From NCBI RefSeq assembly GCF_006542395.2, contig NZ_CP038231.1, positions 620,001 through 684,000 of the forward strand: 64,000 nt of DNA. Direction: 5' to 3'. The notes under the pieces were generated by a model that was not told where the DNA came from, made no database searches, and was given only the letters and a program-made list of their open reading frames with translations. Positions within the stretch are counted from its first letter, which is position 1. Each line of letters begins with the position of its first letter. This stretch comes from Formicincola oecophyllae (GTDB lineage: Bacteria > Pseudomonadota > Alphaproteobacteria > Acetobacterales > Acetobacteraceae). A program made the translations under genes and the position numbers. This document shows, one piece after another, positions 26,468-36,203 of this stretch.

Positions 26468-26583
26468 CCAGTGCAGGAAGGCCGGTGACGGCCAAAGGCA
26501 CGCCCTGCCAGGGCGCTCTGCCTGAAGCAGGGCGGGCAACCAGGCGTGTCCATCCACCCTTAATTCAAGGATCGACGAAGCAC

Positions 26584-28467
26584 ATGAGCAAAATCATTGG
26601 CATCGACCTCGGCACTACCAACTCTTGCGTTGCGGTGCAGGAAGGCGACAAAACAAAAGTCATTCCCAACGCTGAAGGTCAAGCCACAACCCCTTCCGTT
26701 GTGGGCTTCACCAAAAACGGCATCCTGGTTGGCCAGGCCGCCAAGCGCCAGGCCGTGACTAACCCCCTCAACACCATTTTCTTCGTCAAGCGCCTTGTTG
26801 GCCGCAAGTTCAGCGACCCTGAAGTGCAGGAAGACATGAAGCTGGTGCCCTATAAAATCATCTCAGGCCCCAACGGTGACGCCTGGGTTGAGGTTGAGGG
26901 CAAGGAGTACTCCCCAGCGCAGATTTCCGCCTATGTGCTGAAAAAACTCAAGGAGGATGCTGAAGCCTACCTTGGCCATGAAGTCAAGGAAGCCGTCATC
27001 ACCTGCCCGGCCTACTTCAACGATGCCCAGCGCCAAGCCACCCGTGACGCTGGCAAGATTGCCGGCCTTGACGTCAAGCGCATCATCAACGAGCCGACTT
27101 CCGCCGCCCTGGCCTACGGCCTGGAGAAGCAGAACGCTGGCCACGTCGTGGTCTACGACCTTGGTGGCGGCACCTTTGACGTCTCCATCCTGGATGTGGC
27201 CGATGGCACCATCGAGGTGATGTCCACCAACGGTGACACCTTCCTGGGTGGCGTTGACTTCGACATGGCTGTGGTCAAGTGGCTCATCGAGACCTTCAAG
27301 GAGAAAGAGGGCATCGACCTGAGCGGCGACAAAATGGCCATGCAGCGCCTGATGGAAGCCGCCGAGAAGGCCAAGATCGAGCTCTCTTCCGCCATGGAGA
27401 CCGAGATCAACCTGCCCTTCATCACCGCTGACGCCACAGGTCCTAAACACCTGGTCATCACCCTGACCCGCGCTAAGCTGGACGCCCTGTGCGAGCCACT
27501 TGCCAAGAAGACCCTGGGCCCCTGCAAGAAAGCGCTTGAAGACGCCGACCTGACGGTCAAGGACATCAAGGGCGTGATTTTGGTCGGTGGCCAGACTCGT
27601 ATGCCCCTCATCATTGAGACGGTGAAGGAGTTCTTCGGCAAGAACCCTGAGCGCAACGTTAACCCTGATGAAGTCGTTGCCATTGGTGCCGCCATTCAGG
27701 GTGCCATCCTGAAAGGTGACGTCAAGGACGTCCTGCTGCTGGACGTCACGCCGCTTTCGCTGGGCATTGAGACCCTGGGTGGCGTGATGACGCGCCTCAT
27801 TGACCGCAACACCACCATCCCAACGCAGAAGAGCCAGACCTTCTCCACTGCTGAGGACAACCAGCCTGCCGTGACCATCAAGGTCTACCAGGGCGAGCGT
27901 GAACTGGCTGCCGACAACAAGCTGCTTGGCGAGTTCAACCTCAACGACATTCCGCCCGCGCCGCGTGGCACGCCGCAGATTGAAGTGACCTTTGACGTTG
28001 ACGCCAACGGCATCGTCAATGTTTCTGCCAAAGACAAGAAGACCGGCAAGGAGCAGAAGATCACCATCCAGGCGCAGTCTGGCTTGACGGACGTTGACAT
28101 CGACAAGATGATCAAGGACGCCGAAGCCAACGCTGAGCAGGACAAGAAGCGCCGTGAGCTGATCGAGCAGCGCAACATCGCCGATTCCCTCATCCACCAG
28201 ACCCGCAAGGCCCTGGAGGAAGGTGGCGACAAAGTTGCCGCTGATGTGAAGGCTGAGGCCGAGAAAGCCATTGAGGAAGCCGAGGCCGCCAAGGGCGGTG
28301 AGGACATCGAAGCCATCAAGAAGGCCGCTGGCCTCCTGCAGGCCGCGATGACCAAGGTTGCCCAGGCTGAGGGTCCCAAAGCTGAAGCCGAAGCCAAGGC
28401 TGAGGAAAAAGCGGACGTGGTCGATGCGGAGTTCGAGGAGCTCCCTGACGACGAGCAGAAGAAATAA
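26584..28467 (+). CDS. dnaK: Molecular chaperone DnaK (Hsp70)
   Basis: ATP-driven cytoplasmic chaperone of 627 residues that works with DnaJ and GrpE. The actin-like ATPase domain starts [15 protein letters not shown] and contains [13 protein letters not shown] and [17 protein letters not shown]. The substrate-binding domain has [22 protein letters not shown] and the lid ends in a charged tail, ELPDDEQ. AAGGA precedes ATG 26584; the frame is open 44 codons further, but that is the RpoH leader. dnaJ lies 270 nt downstream, with a strong hairpin between them. GrpE is not nearby. Confidence 0.98.
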   Translation: MSKIIGIDLGTTNSCVAVQEGDKTKVIPNAEGQATTPSVVGFTKNGILVGQAAKRQAVTNPLNTIFFVKRLVGRKFSDPEVQEDMKLVPYKIISGPNGDAWVEVEGKEYSPAQISAYVLKKLKEDAEAYLGHEVKEAVITCPAYFNDAQRQATRDAGKIAGLDVKRIINEPTSAALAYGLEKQNAGHVVVYDLGGGTFDVSILDVADGTIEVMSTNGDTFLGGVDFDMAVVKWLIETFKEKEGIDLSGDKMAMQRLMEAAEKAKIELSSAMETEINLPFITADATGPKHLVITLTRAKLDALCEPLAKKTLGPCKKALEDADLTVKDIKGVILVGGQTRMPLIIETVKEFFGKNPERNVNPDEVVAIGAAIQGAILKGDVKDVLLLDVTPLSLGIETLGGVMTRLIDRNTTIPTQKSQTFSTAEDNQPAVTIKVYQGERELAADNKLLGEFNLNDIPPAPRGTPQIEVTFDVDANGIVNVSAKDKKTGKEQKITIQAQSGLTDVDIDKMIKDAEANAEQDKKRRELIEQRNIADSLIHQTRKALEEGGDKVAADVKAEAEKAIEEAEAAKGGEDIEAIKKAAGLLQAAMTKVAQAEGPKAEAEAKAEEKADVVDAEFEELPDDEQKK

Positions 28468-28525
28468 GTTCTTCGCTTGCTGGTGCTCCCCCTTGTTTGG
28501 TGGGGGCACTAGCCCCTGTGAGGGA

Positions 28526-28571
28526 GGCGCTGCGCCAGCACCCTGAGTGGTTGCTGGCACAGCGCCTTTTT
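28526..28571 (+). terminator. Intrinsic terminator between dnaK and dnaJ
   Basis: GGCGCTG (28526-28532) pairs with CAGCGCC (28560-28566) and GCCAGCA (28534-28540) pairs with TGCTGGC (28552-28558), with one C/A mismatch between the stems and an 11-nt loop. TTTTT follows at 28567. dnaJ therefore probably has its own promoter or depends on read-through, which would lower its level relative to dnaK. Confidence 0.88.
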
Positions 28572-28737
28572 CATGCGCGCGGTTTTATCAAGCGCGCTGA
28601 ATGGCCAATGGCCCCAGGCGCTTTCCAAAATCCATGCGTTGCACATCATCCCCCATGACCCCATCTACAACCCACAGATCAGATCATGATCATCCAGCCC
28701 CCTTCCGTTCACCAGCACAAGGACGAGCCTGAACGCC

Positions 28738-29979
28738 ATGGCAACCCGCATTGATTATTACCAGATTCTTGAAGTTTCCCGGACGGCAAGCGGGGCCGAG
28801 ATCAAGAAGGCCTTCCGGCGCCAGGCCCTGCGCTGGCATCCGGACCGCAACCCCGACAACCCCGAGGCTGAACGCAAGTTCCGTGAAATCAATGAAGCTT
28901 ATGAAGTCCTCAAGGACGATCAGAAACGGGCTGCCTATGACCATTACGGCCCAGAGGCCTTCCAGAATGGCGGTTCCGGTGGCAACCCGTTCGGCGGGGG
29001 TAATCCTTTTGGCGGTGGCAACCCCTTTGGCGGTATGGGTGGCGCCGCTGGATTGGGGGATTTGTTTGAACAGATGTTCGGCGCTGCAGGCGGCATGGGT
29101 GGCGCTGGGCCCAAAGCGCGCCAGCGCGCCACCAAAGGCGCTGATGTTCAAGTTAACGTGAACATCACATTGGAAGAGGCCTTCAGCGGCACCACTAAGA
29201 ACGTTCCCCTCTACCTGCGCCAGGAATGCAGTGTTTGTGAAGGTAGCGGTTCCTCCGTTAAGGGGGAGCGCCGCGAAACCTGCCCCACATGCCGTGGGCG
29301 CGGCGCCGTTCGGGCCCAGCAGGGCTTTTTCATCATGCAGCGCGCTTGCCCTGAATGCCATGGGGCTGGCCATGTGGTGAAGCACCCTTGCACCCATTGC
29401 GATGGCACGGGCGTTGCCGAAGCTGAGAAAACCCTTTCCGTAGACATCCCCCCTGGCGTGGAGAACGGCACCCGCATGCGCTTGGCGGGCCAAGGGGAAG
29501 CGGGCCAGGATGGCCACCCAGCTGGTGACCTTTACATCATTGTCGGTGTGGAGGAAGACGCCCGTTTCCAGCGCCAGGGGCAGGACTTGCACTGCCATGA
29601 GCGCATCGCCATGACGTTGGCTGCCCTGGGGGGGGAGACGGACGTCACGTTGATTGAAGGCACCAAAGGGCGCTTGCAGGTGCCAGCAGGTACTGGCAAT
29701 GGCGCCTTACTGCGCCTGCGCGGCAAAGGCATGCCTGCCCTGAGTGGTGGCGCGCGCGGTGACCTGATTGTTCATGTTCAGGTGGACGTCCCACGTGACC
29801 TCACAGCAAAGCAGCGTGAACTCTTAGAAGCGTTCAGGGAACTGGAAAACCCAGCTGCTGCCGCTGAGGAGGGCGCCGCTTCCCAAAGCGCCACTGAAAG
29901 CGGTGGAGCTGACGCCCCAGCTAAGGAAAAGCCCAGCTTGCTGCAGCGCTGGTTTGGCACCCCTGAAGCTGAGGACTGA
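28738..29979 (+). CDS. dnaJ: Co-chaperone DnaJ (Hsp40)
   Basis: Cytoplasmic co-chaperone that stimulates DnaK ATPase, 413 residues. The J domain carries HPD at 34-36 (RWHPDRNPD). A Gly/Phe linker follows with three NPFGGG-type units, then four zinc-binding CxxCxGxG repeats ([32 protein letters not shown]). The two C-terminal beta domains follow ([16 protein letters not shown] region and FRIQGQD-like segments). About 45 residues at the end are Ala/Glu/Ser-rich with a final LLQRWFG, longer than the usual 375-380-residue form. No RpoH box was found directly upstream. Confidence 0.97.
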   Translation: MATRIDYYQILEVSRTASGAEIKKAFRRQALRWHPDRNPDNPEAERKFREINEAYEVLKDDQKRAAYDHYGPEAFQNGGSGGNPFGGGNPFGGGNPFGGMGGAAGLGDLFEQMFGAAGGMGGAGPKARQRATKGADVQVNVNITLEEAFSGTTKNVPLYLRQECSVCEGSGSSVKGERRETCPTCRGRGAVRAQQGFFIMQRACPECHGAGHVVKHPCTHCDGTGVAEAEKTLSVDIPPGVENGTRMRLAGQGEAGQDGHPAGDLYIIVGVEEDARFQRQGQDLHCHERIAMTLAALGGETDVTLIEGTKGRLQVPAGTGNGALLRLRGKGMPALSGGARGDLIVHVQVDVPRDLTAKQRELLEAFRELENPAAAAEEGAASQSATESGGADAPAKEKPSLLQRWFGTPEAED

Positions 29980-30043
29980 TTACGCCACCCTTCCCGCCAG
30001 CCCCTTTCATGCCAACCCCTTTACGTGAGTGCAGGAACACGTC

Positions 30044-30877
30044 ATGACCACCACAGCAACCAAACCCGCCCCCCTTCGCCTTGGCATCGCTGGCATTACG
30101 GGGCGCCTTGGCCACCTGATCGCGCAGGAAGCCCTCAAACCCCATTCAGGCTTCACCTTGGCTGGGGGGCTGACGCGCCACCCTGAACAGGCCAAAGGCC
30201 TGGTGCCTGAAGGCACGTTGCTGACCAACAACCCTCATGACCTGGCCCAGTCTTGCGATGTTCTGGTTGATGTCAGCCATCATGCCCAAACCATCCCCCT
30301 GGCAGAGGCCTTGATGGCTGTGCGCCAAGCTGGCCATAAGGTCAGTTGGGTTCTGGGCACCACCGGCCTGGGCGGCCAGGAGCAGGCGGCCCTCCAATCA
30401 GCTGCCCAGGGGCTGCCTGTTTTGGTGGCAGCCAATTTCTCCCCAGCGCTGACAGCGCTCCTCACCTTGGCCAGGCAGCTTGGCGCTACTTTGCCTGCTG
30501 AGGACTATGACGCTGAAATCATGGAAATTCACCACCGCCATAAAAAGGACGCCCCTTCGGGTACAGCTTTGGCTATTGGCCACGCCGTGGCTGAGGGGCG
30601 CGGGGTGGATTTCGAACAGGCCAAGCGAATTGACCAGAACAGCCCGCGCACAGATCACAAAGGGGCCATTGGCTTCGCCTCCATGCGGGGCGGGGCGGTG
30701 GTGGGACTGCATGATTTGCGTTTCCTGGGCGATGATGAGGAAATCACCCTCTCGCACCGTGCGTTGGACAGGCGCGTCTTCGCTCGCGGCGCCCTTCTGG
30801 CAGCACGCTGGCTAGGGGCGCCAGGCCGCGCTTCAGGACTTTACGGCATGGCAGACGCTTTGGGGCTAAAGTGGTGA
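30044..30877 (+). CDS. dapB: 4-hydroxy-tetrahydrodipicolinate reductase
   Basis: Cytoplasmic NAD(P)H-dependent enzyme of the lysine/diaminopimelate pathway, 277 residues. The nucleotide loop is LGIAGITGRLG. The substrate/catalytic region EIMEIHHRHKKDAPSGTAL, with the tandem His and the Lys, is intact, and the C-terminal SHRALDRRVFARGALLAARWL is typical. ATG 30044 has AGGAA upstream; an in-frame ATG five codons earlier is less likely. It lies 64 nt after dnaJ and may be read from the same transcript. asd, an earlier pathway step, lies elsewhere in this window at 38471. Confidence 0.95.
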   Translation: MTTTATKPAPLRLGIAGITGRLGHLIAQEALKPHSGFTLAGGLTRHPEQAKGLVPEGTLLTNNPHDLAQSCDVLVDVSHHAQTIPLAEALMAVRQAGHKVSWVLGTTGLGGQEQAALQSAAQGLPVLVAANFSPALTALLTLARQLGATLPAEDYDAEIMEIHHRHKKDAPSGTALAIGHAVAEGRGVDFEQAKRIDQNSPRTDHKGAIGFASMRGGAVVGLHDLRFLGDDEEITLSHRALDRRVFARGALLAARWLGAPGRASGLYGMADALGLKW

Positions 30878-31415
30878 TCAGCCTCCCCACCAAGTAAAAG
30901 CTTTGTCATGTGCGCCATGCCTATGAGGTGCCTTGAAACTGGCCTCCTTAAACGCGCCTCCAGGTCATGTCCGCCTGGAAGGCACTTTGGCGCCCTTTCA
31001 GGGACAAGGGTGGCCCAACATTCTGGAGAGCAAGGCTAATCTTGAATGCGTTTCACCTATCACGGCGCCAAATCGTGCTTTGGCTTAACCCTTGACCTTG
31101 ATGCGTAATTCCTTCATGCGGAAGGTTCAAACCAACCGCACGGAGCATTTTGGTTTCCATGGCGCCTGCGGGGGCTAACCCCTCCGCACCATTCCAGCGC
31201 AGCTTCTACACGCAGCTGCCCGGCCCAGCCAGCGTTCAGCTGGCGGCCTTGGTCGCCCAACCTGCTTCGCTGCCTGACATCCAGACGGCCCAGCCTGCCC
31301 CGGACTGGCGTGTGTCCGCCTGCCGTTTCCGCCGCCTAGGCTGCCCACCGCAGCAAGGTTGCGGCTGACAAAGGGTTGCGGTCCCCCCATCACTCATTCC
31401 CTGAGAGGTCCCTGA
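30878..31415. other. Long gene-free leader before metK
   Basis: About 540 nt between dapB and metK without a confident gene. A 72-codon open frame (31150-31368) ends 47 nt before metK; it has no clear ribosome-binding site and no recognisable domain. Short inverted elements occur (TTCC...GGAA around 31110-31125; GTTTGG/CCAAAC-like pieces). I looked for SAM-II, SAM-V and SAM/SAH riboswitch signatures by eye and saw none, but structure-based searching could still find one. Confidence 0.5.
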
Positions 31416-32600
31416 GTGCGTAATCACGGCGATTTCCTTTTCACGTCCGAATCCGTTTCGGAAGGCCACCCTGATAAGGTGGCAGACCGCATTTCCGACA
31501 CGGTTCTTGATGCCTACCTTGAAGCTGACCCTGAAGCCCGCGTGGCCTGCGAAACCCTTGTCACCACCAACCGGGTGGTCCTGGCAGGGGAAGTACGCGG
31601 CCCCGACCATGTTGCAGCAACCCTGATTGACCGCGCCCGCGAGGCTATCAAGGACATTGGCTACGACCAGGAGGGGTTCTCCTGGCGCAAGGCCGACATC
31701 GCCAACCACCTCCATGCCCAAAGCGCCGACATTGCCCAAGGCGTTGACAGCGCAGGCGACAAAGACGAGGGCGCTGGCGATCAGGGCATCATGTTTGGTT
31801 ACGCCACACGCGAAACCGACAGCATGATGCCAGCCCCCATCCATTACTCCCATGGCATCCTGGAACGCCTGCATGATTGGCGCCACAATGGTGACGAACG
31901 CGGCCGTGGCCTTCAGCCTGACGCCAAAAGCCAGGTCACGCTGCGCTACGTGGACGGCAAGCCTGTGGGCGCCACCTCTGTTGTGGTTTCCACCCAGCAT
32001 GATGAAGGCATGAGCCAGTCCGCCATTCGTGACATGGTACGCAAAGCCGTCACCGAGACCTTGCCTGAAGGCTGGATGTGCCCTGAGGAAAGCTTCTACG
32101 TGAACCCCACGGGCAATTTCGTTATCGGTGGGCCAGATGGTGATGCCGGCCTCACGGGGCGGAAAATCATTGTGGACACCTATGGCGGCGCAGCCCCCCA
32201 TGGTGGTGGGGCCTTCTCTGGCAAAGACCCCACGAAGGTTGACCGCTCAGCTGCCTATGCCGCCCGCTACCTAGCCAAGAACGTTGTGGCCGCAGGCCTG
32301 GCAGACCGCTGCACTATTCAGCTTTCCTATGCCATTGGCGTCTCCCGCCCGCTGTCCATCTATGTGGACCTTGACGGTACGGGCAAGGACGTGAACGAGG
32401 AGCGCCTGGCTAAGATCCTCAATGAAAGCATGGACCTTTCCCCGCGCGGCATCCGCAAGCACCTGCGCCTGAACCGTCCCATCTATGCCCGCACGGCCGC
32501 TTATGGTCATTTTGGCCGCACCCCTGATAAGGGCCGTGACGACTTCACATGGGAAAACACCGACCTGGCACCGGTGTTGCGTTCAGCCATGGGGCGCTGA
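31416..32600 (+). CDS. metK: S-adenosylmethionine synthase
   Basis: Cytoplasmic enzyme making S-adenosylmethionine from methionine and ATP, 394 residues. [12 protein letters not shown] near the start holds the first ATP/metal ligands, [12 protein letters not shown] is the conserved loop, and [16 protein letters not shown] is the phosphate-binding signature. [14 protein letters not shown] is also typical. The start is GTG 31416 (GTG-CGT-AAT), with GAGAGG upstream; no ATG is available at the right place. A very long leader separates it from dapB. trmB, which uses its product, follows after 128 nt. Confidence 0.97.
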   Translation: MRNHGDFLFTSESVSEGHPDKVADRISDTVLDAYLEADPEARVACETLVTTNRVVLAGEVRGPDHVAATLIDRAREAIKDIGYDQEGFSWRKADIANHLHAQSADIAQGVDSAGDKDEGAGDQGIMFGYATRETDSMMPAPIHYSHGILERLHDWRHNGDERGRGLQPDAKSQVTLRYVDGKPVGATSVVVSTQHDEGMSQSAIRDMVRKAVTETLPEGWMCPEESFYVNPTGNFVIGGPDGDAGLTGRKIIVDTYGGAAPHGGGAFSGKDPTKVDRSAAYAARYLAKNVVAAGLADRCTIQLSYAIGVSRPLSIYVDLDGTGKDVNEERLAKILNESMDLSPRGIRKHLRLNRPIYARTAAYGHFGRTPDKGRDDFTWENTDLAPVLRSAMGR

Positions 32601-32648
32601 AGCTCCCTAAGGTAAAGGTTGCTTACGCCAGCCGGTACCTAAGGGGCT

Positions 32649-32675
32649 GGGTCTTGCCTGGGATGGGCAAGGCCC
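32649..32675 (+). terminator. Hairpin after metK
   Basis: GGGTCTTGCC (32649-32658) pairs with GGCAAGGCCC (32666-32675) over 10 bp, including one G-U, around a 7-nt loop. The 3' side reads TTATGG with no T-run, so termination is likely partial and trmB may be reached by read-through. Confidence 0.55.
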
Positions 32676-32728
32676 TTATGGAGGGGGCGTGATTTACACT
32701 GCCCCACCACCCCCTTCTGGAAGACGCC

Positions 32729-33514
32729 ATGACTGACCTTGCCGCCACCAATCAGGCTCCAGAGCAGACGTCATCCACCATCGCCCAACAGGCGCAAGGC
32801 ACCAAGGCCCAGCCGGAACGCCTTTACGGGCGCCACCGCAGCCACCCCTTACGCGCACGCCAAGCTGTTCTGATGGAACGCGCCCTCCCCCGCATGCGCT
32901 TGGCAGACCCTGCCCACCCATTGGCGGGCATGAAAGGCAGCGCTGGCCAAACACCAAGGGAGCTTTACCTGGAAATCGGTTTTGGGGGTGGGGAACATGC
33001 GCGTGCCCAGGCGGCCCTCCATCCAGACGCTGGCTACATCGCCAGTGAAGTGTTTGAGAATGGCATTTGCTCCTTGCTTTCAGCGCTTGTGCCTGAAGGG
33101 CAAGAGGAAACCAGCCCACCACCCCCCAACCTGCGCCTGTGGCCTGATGACGCACGCGCCCTGCTGGATGAACTGCCTGCCCAGTGCCTTGACCGCGCTT
33201 ACCTTATGTTCCCCGATCCATGGCCCAAGGCGCGCCATGCCAAGCGGCGCTTCATCCATCCAGACAACCTCAAACGCCTAGCTAGGCTCCTCAAGCCAGG
33301 CAGCATGTTCCGCATTGCCAGCGACCACCCCGTCTACCAGCAATGGGTGGATGAGGTGATGGCGCTCCTTGAAAGCCAGGCCCTCTTCACCTTGACCAGC
33401 CGTTCCGAGGGCCCAGAGCGCCCTGAAGGCTGGTCCCCCACCCGTTATGAGGCCAAGGCCCGCGCGGCTGGGCGGCAACCCTTTTATTGGACCTTCATGC
33501 GCGCCAAGGTCTGA
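32729..33514 (+). CDS. trmB: tRNA (guanine-N7-)-methyltransferase
   Basis: SAM-dependent enzyme that forms m7G46 in tRNA variable loops, 261 residues. The SAM-binding start LYLEIGFGGGEHARAQA, the family-specific LMFPDPWPKARHAKRRF and the C-terminal PTRYEAKARAAGR are intact. The first 55 residues are a polar extension of the kind often seen in this group. GGAAGAC precedes the ATG. It lies downstream of metK, a common association in alphaproteobacteria; the usual lnt and HTH neighbours are absent here. Confidence 0.94.
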   Translation: MTDLAATNQAPEQTSSTIAQQAQGTKAQPERLYGRHRSHPLRARQAVLMERALPRMRLADPAHPLAGMKGSAGQTPRELYLEIGFGGGEHARAQAALHPDAGYIASEVFENGICSLLSALVPEGQEETSPPPPNLRLWPDDARALLDELPAQCLDRAYLMFPDPWPKARHAKRRFIHPDNLKRLARLLKPGSMFRIASDHPVYQQWVDEVMALLESQALFTLTSRSEGPERPEGWSPTRYEAKARAAGRQPFYWTFMRAKV

Positions 33515-33604
33515 TTCCTTCCGGAAAATTCATCCCCATGCCATGGGAGGGCGCGCAAGTTAAGCGCAAACTACCTACCAGTCAGGCCTAGAAGGAGAGC
33601 TGCC

Positions 33605-35323
33605 ATGATAGCCCCCACCCCCCAGCCTTCACCACAGCAAGTTCATGCTCCGGCCCTCCGCCCCTTGCCAGAAGGTGTAGAGCGTGAACGTATGCAGTTT
33701 GACGTGGTCGTGGCTGGGGGCGGTCCTGCAGGCCTTGCCGCCGCCATCAGACTGAAGCAACTGCAACCAGGCCTTTCCGTGTGCTTGATTGAAAAAGCTG
33801 CTGAGATTGGGGGGCAAGTGGTCTCTGGCGCTGTTATTGAGACCCGCGCCCTTGATGAGCTTCTGCCTGCTTGGCGCGAACTGGGCGCCCCCCTTGAAAC
33901 GAAGGTCAATGAAGAATCCCTTCTGTTCCTGACTGCCAAGCGGGCCTTTCCCATTCCTGCCCTGCATTGGGCCATGCCGGACATGGACAACCGTGGCAAT
34001 TACATCGTCTCCCTTGGCGATGTGTGCCGTTGGCTGGGTGAGCAGGCTGAAGCGCTGGGGGTGGATGTTTTCCCTGGCTTTGGCGGGGCGCATTTGGTGA
34101 TTGAGCACAATGAAAGCGCCCACCCGCGCGTGGTGGGCGTCACCACAGGGGACATGGGGCGGCAGGCGGATGGCAGCCCTGGGCCCCAGTTTCAGCCTGG
34201 GGTCACCCTTGAAGCCAAGCAGGTCATCCTGGCCGAGGGCGCCCATGGCTCCCTTTCCGAGGAGGCCATGAGTCGCTTTTTCCTGCGCAAAGGCATTGAC
34301 CCCCAAACCTACGGCCTTGGCATCAAGGAACTGTGGGAGGTGCCTGCAGCCCAGCACCGCCCAGGCTTTGTGCAGCACAGCTTTGGCTGGCCGCTTGACA
34401 GCCAAACCTACGGGGGCGCCTTCCTCTACCATTTTGGTCGGAACCTGGTGGCTTACGGTTTCGTGACGGGGCTTGATTACCGCAACCCTTACCTCTCCCC
34501 TTTTGAGGAGATGCAGCGCACTAAGAAACACCCAGCCTTCAGCAAGCACCTCAAAGGCGGCAAACGCCTGGCCTATGGTGCGCGCGCCCTCACGGAAGGG
34601 GGGCTACAGTGCTTGCCCCGCCTTACCTTCCCGGGAGGGGTGTTGGCTGGCGACAGCGCTGGTTTCCTCAATATGCCCAAAATCAAGGGCACGCACACCG
34701 CCATGAAGTCTGGCATGGTCGCAGCTGAAGCCGTGGTGGAGGCCCTGACCCAGAACGCGCCTGAAGCCACAAGCTACCAGCCCAGGCTGGAGCAATCCTG
34801 GCTGTGGGGTGAACTGCACCGCGCCCGCAACATCCGCCCTGCCTTCCACAAATGGGGCCTGTGGGGCGGTGCCCTTTACGCTGGGCTGGATGGCACGCTT
34901 CTGCGTGGCCACACCCCCTGGACACTGCACCACCACCAGCCGGACTGCGACCGGTTGCGCCATGCCGCTGACGCACGCCCCATCACCTATCCCGCGCCAG
35001 ACGGCCTGTTGACATTCGACAAGCTATCCTCCCTGCAGCTGGCCAACATCAACCATGACGAAGGCCAACCAAGTCACCTGGTGATGCGCAACCCAGCCTT
35101 GTGGCGCGAAGTCAACCTCAACCAATACCAGGCGCCTGAAACCCGCTACTGCCCCGCAGCAGTCTATGAGGAGGACAAGGACGCCACCGGCAAGGCGTTC
35201 CTGCGCATCAACGCCTCCAACTGTCTGCAATGCAAAAGCTGCGCCATCAAGGACCCCACGCTCAACATCCATTGGACAGTGCCAGAAGGCGGCTCTGGCC
35301 CGTCCTATCCGCCAGGCATGTGA
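33605..35323 (+). CDS. etfQO: Electron-transfer flavoprotein:ubiquinone oxidoreductase
   Basis: Inner-membrane-associated FAD and [4Fe-4S] enzyme of 572 residues that passes electrons from reduced ETF to ubiquinone. The FAD-binding start is DVVVAGGGPAGLAAAIRLKQ. The second FAD region LAGDSAGFLNMPKIKGTHTAMKSGM is intact. The C-terminal cluster ligands are a Cys after TRY (RYCPAAVYE) and three in NCLQCKSCAIKDP. AAGGAGA precedes ATG 33605. The ETF subunits follow at 35436 and 36203, so the full electron route from ETF to quinone is present, but no acyl-CoA or similar dehydrogenase is next to it. Confidence 0.95.
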   Translation: MIAPTPQPSPQQVHAPALRPLPEGVERERMQFDVVVAGGGPAGLAAAIRLKQLQPGLSVCLIEKAAEIGGQVVSGAVIETRALDELLPAWRELGAPLETKVNEESLLFLTAKRAFPIPALHWAMPDMDNRGNYIVSLGDVCRWLGEQAEALGVDVFPGFGGAHLVIEHNESAHPRVVGVTTGDMGRQADGSPGPQFQPGVTLEAKQVILAEGAHGSLSEEAMSRFFLRKGIDPQTYGLGIKELWEVPAAQHRPGFVQHSFGWPLDSQTYGGAFLYHFGRNLVAYGFVTGLDYRNPYLSPFEEMQRTKKHPAFSKHLKGGKRLAYGARALTEGGLQCLPRLTFPGGVLAGDSAGFLNMPKIKGTHTAMKSGMVAAEAVVEALTQNAPEATSYQPRLEQSWLWGELHRARNIRPAFHKWGLWGGALYAGLDGTLLRGHTPWTLHHHQPDCDRLRHAADARPITYPAPDGLLTFDKLSSLQLANINHDEGQPSHLVMRNPALWREVNLNQYQAPETRYCPAAVYEEDKDATGKAFLRINASNCLQCKSCAIKDPTLNIHWTVPEGGSGPSYPPGM

Positions 35324-35435
35324 ACCAACCTGCCAGGGCGTGCTATAAACCTCCCCCAGGCCCTGTCAGCCTTGCGGAACGCTTGCCACGCAATGGCTGG
35401 CGCCGCCCCACCCAAGCTTCATCAGTGGTGATTTC

Positions 35436-36203
35436 ATGAGCCAACCCATCAAGATACTTGTGCCCGTCAAAAGGGTGGTTGACCACAACATCAAGCCGCG
35501 TGTGGCAGCCGATGGCACCAAGCTGGAGACAGCTGGCCTCAAACACGCCATGAACCCTTTTGATGAAGTGGCCCTGGAAGCGGCACTGCGCCTGAAGGAA
35601 AGCGGCAGCGCCACAGAAGTGGTCGCTGTGACCATGGGACCGCCGAAAGCCGTTGACGTCCTGCGCACGGCTTTGGCCATGGGCGCGACAGACGCCATCC
35701 TGGTTGCCATGCCGGAGGACGCGCCCCCCCCAGAGCCCCTCACCGTAGCTAAAGGCCTGGCTGCCCTGGTCAAGCGTGATGGCATGGGTCTGGTCATCAT
35801 GGGCAAGCAGGCTTCAGATGACGACATGGGCGCCACAGGCCCCCTCCTGGCTGCCAAGCTGGGCTGGCCCCAAGCTACGTTCGCCAGTGCCCTGGGCATT
35901 AAGGATGGCGAAATATGGGTCAAGCGCGAAATCGATGGCGGCACTGAAACCATGGGACTTTCCCTGCCAGCCGTCATCACAGCTGACCTGCGCTTGAACG
36001 AGCCACGCTTTGCAACACTACCCAACATCATGAAAGCCCGCAAAAAACCCATTCAGACCATCCCCATGGCTGATCTGGGCATTGGGGCTGACCGGCGCCT
36101 TGAAACCATCAAGGTCAGTGAGCCCCCAGCACGCCAGGCTGGGCGCCGCTACCACTCCCCCCAGGAACTGGTCCAGGCCCTTAAGGAGGCAAAAGTCATC
36201 TGA
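35436..36203 (+). CDS. etfB: Electron transfer flavoprotein beta subunit
   Basis: Soluble AMP-binding beta subunit of ETF, 255 residues; it accepts electrons from flavoprotein dehydrogenases. Typical segments are IKILVPVKRVVDHNIKPRV, NPFDEVALEAALRLKE (recognition loop), VIMGKQASDDDMGATGPLLA and the late RKKPIQTIPMADLG. The stop overlaps the etfA start by one base (TGATG), so the two are translationally coupled. ETF-QO lies 112 nt upstream. Confidence 0.96.
   Translation: MSQPIKILVPVKRVVDHNIKPRVAADGTKLETAGLKHAMNPFDEVALEAALRLKESGSATEVVAVTMGPPKAVDVLRTALAMGATDAILVAMPEDAPPPEPLTVAKGLAALVKRDGMGLVIMGKQASDDDMGATGPLLAAKLGWPQATFASALGIKDGEIWVKREIDGGTETMGLSLPAVITADLRLNEPRFATLPNIMKARKKPIQTIPMADLGIGADRRLETIKVSEPPARQAGRRYHSPQELVQALKEAKVI

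Noticed and set aside
26273-26583. CIRCE/HrcA site before dnaK
   Set aside because: No TTAGCACTC-N9-GAGTGCTAA element; the RpoH-type box explains heat-shock control better.
26863-28560. Long open frame on the minus strand opposite dnaK
   Set aside because: Antisense shadow of a strongly biased gene; the product has no recognisable domain and dnaK on the other strand is unmistakable.
31150-31368. 72-codon frame in the metK leader
   Set aside because: No ribosome-binding site, no domain, and low-complexity Pro/Gln content; noted in the leader entry but not called as a gene.
30878-31415. SAM riboswitch before metK
   Set aside because: I could not see the conserved pairing or core bases of the SAM-II, SAM-V or SAM/SAH classes; a covariance search would decide.
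33629-34549. Open frame on the minus strand opposite ETF-QO
   Set aside because: Shadow of the ETF-QO gene; composition is odd and no ribosome-binding site supports it.
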